This document shows, one piece after another, positions 23,747-28,638 of a stretch of DNA of 28,638 bases (positions within the stretch are counted from its first letter, which is position 1; each line of letters starts with the position of its first letter). The stretch is from the NCBI GenBank assembly GCA_964370195.1, contig CAYJIH010000023.1:1-28638 (forward strand), in the 5' to 3' direction. The position numbers and the translations under genes were made by a program. The DNA comes from JAAYCI01 sp964370195. Its GTDB lineage: Bacteria > Bacillota > Clostridia > Oscillospirales > Ruminococcaceae. A model generated the notes under the pieces. The model saw only the letters and a program-made list of their open reading frames with translations, searched no databases and had not been told where the DNA came from.

Positions 23747-24370
23747 ATGGTAACAATTTTAGGTCTCAGCGGAAGCCCGCGCAAAGCAAGCACTTATACA
23801 GTGGTAGAGCATGCCCTTTCCACCATAGCCGAAAAAGAGGGCGTACAAACCGAACTGATTTCATTGCACAACAAAAAAATTGCGCCTTGCAATGGCTGCG
23901 GCGCATGTCGAAGAAACAAAAGCTGGTGCGTCATTCAAGATGACACGCAAGAGCTTTTGGATACCTTTATCAAAGCAGACGCCTACCTCATTGGCTCGCC
24001 CGTTTATGTCCACACCACTACGCCCCAGTTAATGGCATTTTTCTCGCGTATGCGGCCGCTACACCATGTATATCCCAATATATTGCGCTGTCGTTTTGGG
24101 GCTGCTTTTTCTGTGGGCGGCACACGAAACGGTGGGCAAGAAGCCGCCACAAACACCATCATTCAGTTGATGATGACGCGTGGCATCAACATTGTAAGCA
24201 ACGAGGTTGGCGGCTACATCGGCGGCAAAGTGTGGACACAAGACCAACCGAAATTCACACCGGAACACGACGAGGTGGGCATAAAAACAGTAGAAACATT
24301 GGCAGGCAAATTGGCAGATATCAGCTTGGTTTATAAACGCGGTCTTCTTGCAAGCGAAAGCAAAACTTAA
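23747..24370 (+). CDS. iron-sulfur flavoprotein / NADPH-dependent FMN reductase family protein
   Basis: The 207-residue protein starts MVTILGLSGSPRKASTYTVV, the phosphate-binding loop of the flavodoxin-like FMN reductase family. Cysteines 48, 51, 54 and 61 form CX2CX2CX6C, the compact cluster motif of iron-sulfur flavoproteins (Isf). IGSPVYVHTTTPQLMAFFSR is the second flavin contact. A 4Fe-4S cluster and FMN are therefore expected. It would move electrons in anaerobic metabolism, perhaps to a reductive step on an imported compound; the partner is unknown. It lies 21 bases after the RpiR gene and about 40 bases before the deaminase gene, so all three share the rightward promoter. Confidence 0.87.
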   Translation: MVTILGLSGSPRKASTYTVVEHALSTIAEKEGVQTELISLHNKKIAPCNGCGACRRNKSWCVIQDDTQELLDTFIKADAYLIGSPVYVHTTTPQLMAFFSRMRPLHHVYPNILRCRFGAAFSVGGTRNGGQEAATNTIIQLMMTRGINIVSNEVGGYIGGKVWTQDQPKFTPEHDEVGIKTVETLAGKLADISLVYKRGLLASESKT

Positions 24371-24411
24371 ACGAAGCGACATTCAATCATCTTGTAAAAA
24401 GGAGACTTTAT

Positions 24412-25656
24412 ATGCTCGATTTACTTGTAAAAAACGCCCGATTGTGGGACAGTGACAAAACGGTAGACATTGCTGTGGAAAACGGCAAGATTGTGTCTTT
24501 ACAAGAAAACACAACCGAACTTTGTGCCCATAAAACAATACAGGCCGATGGAAACTTAGTATCGCCCGGCTTTGTAGACAGCCATATGCACTTAGACAAA
24601 GTGCTTACCTTGGGCGACACAGAATCCCCCACATTGCTTGAAGCCATTCAAAACTTCACAAAATATCTGCAAACGGTTCCGGAAGAGGAGAGAAAAAGCG
24701 ACATTCGCCGCCGTGCACGGGAAGTGGCACGCATGTGCTGTGAAAATGGCACCACTGCCCTGCGCACACATGTGAATTTAGAGGCATCTATTGGGTTAAA
24801 AAGTATAGAGGCCCTTTGTGAGCTTAAAGAAGAATTGCAAGACAAGGTAGATATACAAATTACGGTTTTGCCAAATTTCTTTGGCTCGCCAGAGGAACAG
24901 CAAGATAAAATCCGAAAAGTGAGCGAAGCTGCGGCTGCCGGCCTTTTGGATTATATTGGCGGCGCACAACATCTGCAAAGCAATTGCGCACAAATTACAG
25001 AAGATTTGTTCGAAGTGGCTGTAAAACACGATTTGCCCATCGATTTTCATGTGGATGAATGCGATGCACCCAATGTAGATAACTTTATGCAAATAGCAAG
25101 CTTAACAAAAGCCCATGGATACGAAGGGCGTGTGAGCTGTGGCCATGTAACCGCTTTATGTGCAGTGGATGACAAAACAGCCGAAAAGGCCATTCAAATG
25201 GCGAAAGATGCAAAACTCCACATCATCACATTGCCCTCTTGCAATTTATATTTGATGGGCCGAACAGACCATCAACCCATTCGCCGCGGCGTAACACGCA
25301 TTCGCGAATTTTTGCAAGCCGGCGTCAATATTTCCTATGCCTCCGACAATATCCAAGATCCATTTCGCCCCATTGGAAATGGCGACATGCTAGAGGAAGG
25401 CTTGCTTACAGCACAAGTTGCACAAATGGTAACCGCATCCGAGCTGCGCGAGGTATTTCGCATGGGCACCGTGAACCCGGCAAAGGCAATGGGCCTTACA
25501 AATTACGGTTTAGCGCCCGGTTGCAACGCCGATTTTGTTATTATGGAGGCGCAAGATGTAGCACAGGCGCTTATCAGCCAGGCAACAAGGCTTTATGTTG
25601 TAAAAAAAGGGGCTATTGTAGCACAAACCGTAAAGAAAACAAGCTGCATATTTTAA
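24412..25656 (+). CDS. CodA-like amidohydrolase (cytosine deaminase family)
   Basis: The 414-residue protein lines up with E. coli cytosine deaminase in length and in every metal and catalytic position, one to three residues earlier. These are H58 and H60 (HMHLDK), H213 and E216 (FHVDE), H245 (GHVTAL) and D312 (SDNIQDPF). The C-terminal half (YLMGRTDHQPIRRGVTRIRE, then FLQAGVNISYASDN) is close to CodA. However, residue 155, matching the substrate-contacting Gln156 of CodA, is Asn in VLPNFFG. The enzyme should hydrolytically deaminate a pyrimidine or related ring in the cytoplasm, but perhaps not cytosine itself. It ends the rightward arm of the nucleoside locus and is followed by a terminator. 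AAGGAG supports the ATG. Confidence 0.88.
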   Translation: MLDLLVKNARLWDSDKTVDIAVENGKIVSLQENTTELCAHKTIQADGNLVSPGFVDSHMHLDKVLTLGDTESPTLLEAIQNFTKYLQTVPEEERKSDIRRRAREVARMCCENGTTALRTHVNLEASIGLKSIEALCELKEELQDKVDIQITVLPNFFGSPEEQQDKIRKVSEAAAAGLLDYIGGAQHLQSNCAQITEDLFEVAVKHDLPIDFHVDECDAPNVDNFMQIASLTKAHGYEGRVSCGHVTALCAVDDKTAEKAIQMAKDAKLHIITLPSCNLYLMGRTDHQPIRRGVTRIREFLQAGVNISYASDNIQDPFRPIGNGDMLEEGLLTAQVAQMVTASELREVFRMGTVNPAKAMGLTNYGLAPGCNADFVIMEAQDVAQALISQATRLYVVKKGAIVAQTVKKTSCIF

Positions 25657-25691
25657 GCAGCCATGCCGTTTTTATAAAATATCGTTCTTCT

Positions 25692-25745
25692 AAAAAAGGG
25701 TTTGTTTCGCCGTTCCTTTCGGAGCAGCAAAACAAACCCTTTTTA
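25692..25745. terminator. bidirectional terminator between the deaminase and the GGDEF/EAL gene
   Basis: AAAAGGGTTTGTTT pairs with AAACAAACCCTTTT with A and T tracts on both sides and a short loop between. The flanking genes are convergent, so it can serve both. Confidence 0.9.
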
Positions 25746-25783
25746 TATTGCTTTATACAAGCAATATGCCGTGCACGTACTGA

Positions 25784-28638
25784 TTATAGCAAACTGATGG
25801 TATATTGTTTTTTCGCCATAAGCAATTCTTTAAAATCTTCCACACTCATCGGTTTATCAAAGTAATACCCTTGTGCGTAATCGCAGCCGGCACCCTTTAA
25901 CCAAAGTGCTTGTGCCGAGGTTTCCACACCTTCGGCAACCACTTTCATTTCAAGATGTTTTGCCATATTAATAACATCCGAAACCACAACTGTGCTTTTT
26001 GCCCCTTGGTCCTTCAAATCGAAAAAGGCTTTATCCAGTTTCAGCACATCTGCTTCAATCGCGGATATACGATTAAGCGAGGACACGCCCGCGCCAAAGT
26101 CATCAATGGCGATACAAAAACCAAGTTTTTTAAATTGCCGCACACGCTCTAGGAACAAACTCGTATCGGTTTCAATGGCACTTTCTGTAAGTTCCAATTC
26201 AATTCTACTCGATGGTATGTTATGGGCCGATAAAATGCGCGAAATTCTATGCACAACATTTTCAGCAAGAACAGTGTGGGCCGATAGATTCACCGCAATA
26301 CGTGGTATTTCCATTTTTCTACAATTTTCTTTCAAACATAGGCAAACTTCATCTAGCACATATAAATCCAAATCGGCTATAAATCCATTTTTTTCAAACA
26401 CCGGAATAAACTCATCCGGGTATATTTTGTCCCCGTGTTGTGGCCTCCAGCGCACAAGCGCTTCTGCACCGCTTAGTGTCAGCGTGCCAAAATCCACTTT
26501 CGGCTGATACTCCACAACAAATTCACGGTCTTTCAGGGCTTGCTCCATACGGAATGTTATATTGATTTTATTCTCATACGTCTTACGCATGGTATCATCA
26601 AAAGTGATAAATGTGGTTTTATGCTGGTTTTTGCCTCCGCGGCGTGCACTGTCGGCCTGGCCAATCAGCATATTGTTTTTCTCTTGCACATTGTTGATGA
26701 TTACATTGCCAAAAGACAAGGTAACTTTATATTTTTCGCTGATGTTTTCTTCAATTTTGGGGAAAATGTACGAATTGTATATTTCTCGCATACTTCCACC
26801 ATCATCCACTCGTCTTAAAATCAAAAACTGTTCTGCTGTTCTTCGGCAAATAACGGCAGAGGTATCTTCAAAGGCTTCTTTCAGCGCCTCGGCAATCGCC
26901 AAGATAATGGTGGTCCCTCTTTCGTTGCTAAAGTGGGTATTGATGGTGCGGAACATATCAATGTCGAACGAAACAAGCTCATATTCGCCCGGCCGTGCCG
27001 TTTCCAGCACTTCGTCAATCGCCTCTCCAAACCGTTGGTTCGTCATAAACCCGGTCAGTCTATCTGTATTGTACGATTTTATCAAGGCCATTTTTTTATT
27101 GATAACTCCATGGGCATACAGCGCAATAAACCCGGCCACTACAATGAAAAACCCGATGGCGAAAAAATACCAATTTGCCGCTAAAAAGTCTAAAAAGCCA
27201 ACTTCTTCAGTGGGCAAAATTTCATTGGATTGGTTTTCAATAATGGTGGCATAATCCTCCTCTGTCAGCCGATCCATCATCACGTTGAATATTGGCACAT
27301 ACTCGTCTGCAATATCATGATTGATAAGAAATTGCATGGGAACGGAAGCATCCGTATTGATCGCTGCACGGTTCATATCACCCAAATACATTGCAGCGTA
27401 CGTTACCGCGCTTTCAGTCGATAGCATCAAATCCAATTCGCCTGCGGCAAAACTGTCTAAAAGCTCGTGCCAATCATAGAAATAAACAACCTCCATATCG
27501 GGATATACATTAAGAAACGCCTGTATATCTAGCGTTTGATACCGAAGCAGCCCTATTTTAGGCGAGGTTTCTGCTATATCTTGCACTGCCGTGCTTCTTT
27601 GCAAATTAAGATTTACTTGCGCATATACCGGAATAAAATAAAATGCATCGGATAATGTGTAATGCTCCCACTCTTGCTCGCCATGGCCATAAAGTGTTAG
27701 AAGAATATCATAATTTTCGTACTCTTCGGGCGGGTCGCTCAGGCTGTATGGGTGGTAATTCACGTCAAAATCATATAGCTGTGCAAACTTGTTTAGCACC
27801 TCTACCATAACACCGGCCGGCTCGCCTTGTTCATTGGTAAAAGTTATGGGTGCAAAACCTGTAACATAGCCCACTTCCAGCGGCCTTTGCCGCAATGTTT
27901 CCACTTCATCTACTGTAAGGCCGCGGTGGCTAATTTCCACGTTATCGGAAAGATATTTTTCCTCCAGCTCCATGAAATAGTTGCCTTCAGTATGGATAAT
28001 ATCCTGAAAATAAGAATCAACAATTGCCAGCGTATCGGCATTTTCAAAGCTTGAAATGAGATATAAGTTATACACCCCAAGATTTAATACATTGTTTAAC
28101 TCCCGCGAGGTTGGATCTTCAGAATAGGTGATGTAAAAATCCGTATTAAGCTCCATGTAATCATCGGTGTCTGCATAAACATAGTCAACCGAAATATTGT
28201 TGCGTTCGCAAAATTCATCCAGTTGTTCAACACCGGCGTTCTCATCGTAAACAGCAACGGTTTTCCCATCGATGGCCGAGATATCGGCATACAGCATGTC
28301 CATATCATGTGTCATCAGGGCAAGATAACTTTTTGTGTATGCTGTTTCAGAATATTGCACAAGCTCTCTTCTTTCGTCCGAGCGTGTGTTAAAACCACCC
28401 ACATCCACAAGGCCACTTCTCACGGCCTCTATCATACTATCTTCCACAGGCACAAATTCAAACTCTAAATTGCTAATTTGTGAAATTTTATGAAAAATCT
28501 CGTATCCATAGCCCTTGTTGTTCAGGCTGTCTAAATCCACTATCATATCGTCAAAAGCAGTATAATAGCCAACGCGTATGGGCCGCCCAATGTCAAAAGC
28601 CTCGTGCAACGCCACGTTTTGCGACGCTTCACTTTGCG
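25784..28638 (-). CDS. membrane sensor with two periplasmic-binding domains, degenerate GGDEF and intact EAL (N-terminus beyond right edge)
   Basis: The frame stays open to the right edge (QSEASQNVALHEAF), so the signal peptide lies outside; residue numbers here count from the GTG at 28615. Two SBP_bac_3-like domains occupy about 10-225 and 245-455, one membrane span about 478-503, a GGDEF-type domain 520-670 and an EAL domain 690-930. The GGDEF signature reads RTAEQF, so cyclase activity should be lost. The EAL motifs are kept: EALVRW, AVNLSA, ELTESA, AIDDFGAG, LKLDKAF, VVAEGVE and YAQGYYF. It is probably a c-di-GMP phosphodiesterase controlled by a small extracellular ligand such as an amino acid. 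The convergent terminator marks its 3' end. Confidence 0.9.
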   Translation of the reverse strand, partial: QSEASQNVALHEAFDIGRPIRVGYYTAFDDMIVDLDSLNNKGYGYEIFHKISQISNLEFEFVPVEDSMIEAVRSGLVDVGGFNTRSDERRELVQYSETAYTKSYLALMTHDMDMLYADISAIDGKTVAVYDENAGVEQLDEFCERNNISVDYVYADTDDYMELNTDFYITYSEDPTSRELNNVLNLGVYNLYLISSFENADTLAIVDSYFQDIIHTEGNYFMELEEKYLSDNVEISHRGLTVDEVETLRQRPLEVGYVTGFAPITFTNEQGEPAGVMVEVLNKFAQLYDFDVNYHPYSLSDPPEEYENYDILLTLYGHGEQEWEHYTLSDAFYFIPVYAQVNLNLQRSTAVQDIAETSPKIGLLRYQTLDIQAFLNVYPDMEVVYFYDWHELLDSFAAGELDLMLSTESAVTYAAMYLGDMNRAAINTDASVPMQFLINHDIADEYVPIFNVMMDRLTEEDYATIIENQSNEILPTEEVGFLDFLAANWYFFAIGFFIVVAGFIALYAHGVINKKMALIKSYNTDRLTGFMTNQRFGEAIDEVLETARPGEYELVSFDIDMFRTINTHFSNERGTTIILAIAEALKEAFEDTSAVICRRTAEQFLILRRVDDGGSMREIYNSYIFPKIEENISEKYKVTLSFGNVIINNVQEKNNMLIGQADSARRGGKNQHKTTFITFDDTMRKTYENKINITFRMEQALKDREFVVEYQPKVDFGTLTLSGAEALVRWRPQHGDKIYPDEFIPVFEKNGFIADLDLYVLDEVCLCLKENCRKMEIPRIAVNLSAHTVLAENVVHRISRILSAHNIPSSRIELELTESAIETDTSLFLERVRQFKKLGFCIAIDDFGAGVSSLNRISAIEADVLKLDKAFFDLKDQGAKSTVVVSDVINMAKHLEMKVVAEGVETSAQALWLKGAGCDYAQGYYFDKPMSVEDFKELLMAKKQYTISLL

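Noticed and set aside
1..28638. CRISPR array, phage, insertion sequence, tRNA or rRNA
   Set aside because: No repeat-spacer pattern, transposase, integrase or RNA gene sequence was seen on either strand.

Overview
The window looks like a metagenome-assembled or draft chromosome segment from a Gram-positive anaerobe, most likely a Clostridia-type Bacillota. The signs are strong AGGAGG-type ribosome binding sites, lipoproteins with a C-terminal lipobox cysteine, an FtsH and a PrsA-like foldase of Gram-positive style, a BMP/Nup-type nucleoside ABC transporter, and an iron-sulfur flavoprotein. No rRNA, tRNA, CRISPR array, phage or IS element was recognised. Two runs of exactly 100 N are scaffold gaps.

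Region 1 (1-6248, minus strand) is a cell-envelope polysaccharide operon. It runs fnlA/capE, fnlB/capF, fnlC/capG (UDP-N-acetyl-L-fucosamine synthesis), then a WbuB-like family 4 glycosyltransferase, an MBOAT O-acyltransferase, and a gene cut by the left edge that starts with a 7-residue tandem repeat. The genes overlap or sit a few bases apart. The natural reading is make the sugar donor, transfer it, acylate the glycan.

Region 2 (6373-8981) holds a minus-strand zinc-ribbon membrane protein with about ten WG repeats and a plus-strand DUF4367-like membrane-anchored protein with no ATG, GTG or TTG start in a plausible place. The DUF4367-like gene ends at a strong terminator.

Region 3 (9006-12405, plus) has a clear promoter, a leader with three consecutive hairpins, a BTAD-type regulator with a degenerate GGDEF-like tail, galE, and a sugar nucleotidyltransferase. 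Region 4 (12429-15979, plus) has a promoter followed at once by a terminator-like hairpin, a PrsA/SurA-like lipoprotein, and ftsH with its own promoter. An assembly gap lies in the acidic repeat tail of ftsH. A bidirectional terminator separates it from a minus-strand TIGR04076 protein.

Region 5 (16432-25656) is a nucleoside/nucleobase uptake and salvage locus built around a divergent control region at 22360-22867. Leftward run the BMP-family binding lipoprotein, a two-domain ABC ATPase, two permeases and a RibD-C/DHFR-like reductase. Rightward run an RpiR/SIS regulator, an iron-sulfur flavoprotein and a CodA-like deaminase. Both divergent promoters have near-consensus -35/-10 boxes. TTTTCA/TGAAAA half-site palindromes lie next to each -35, so the RpiR protein is the obvious candidate to control both arms. 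The deaminase keeps all the metal and catalytic residues of E. coli cytosine deaminase but has Asn where that enzyme has its substrate-reading Gln156. The substrate may therefore not be cytosine.

Region 6 (25784-28638, minus, open at the right edge) is a large sensor with two periplasmic-binding-protein domains, one membrane segment, a degenerate GGDEF domain and an EAL domain with the catalytic motifs intact. It is probably a ligand-controlled c-di-GMP phosphodiesterase.
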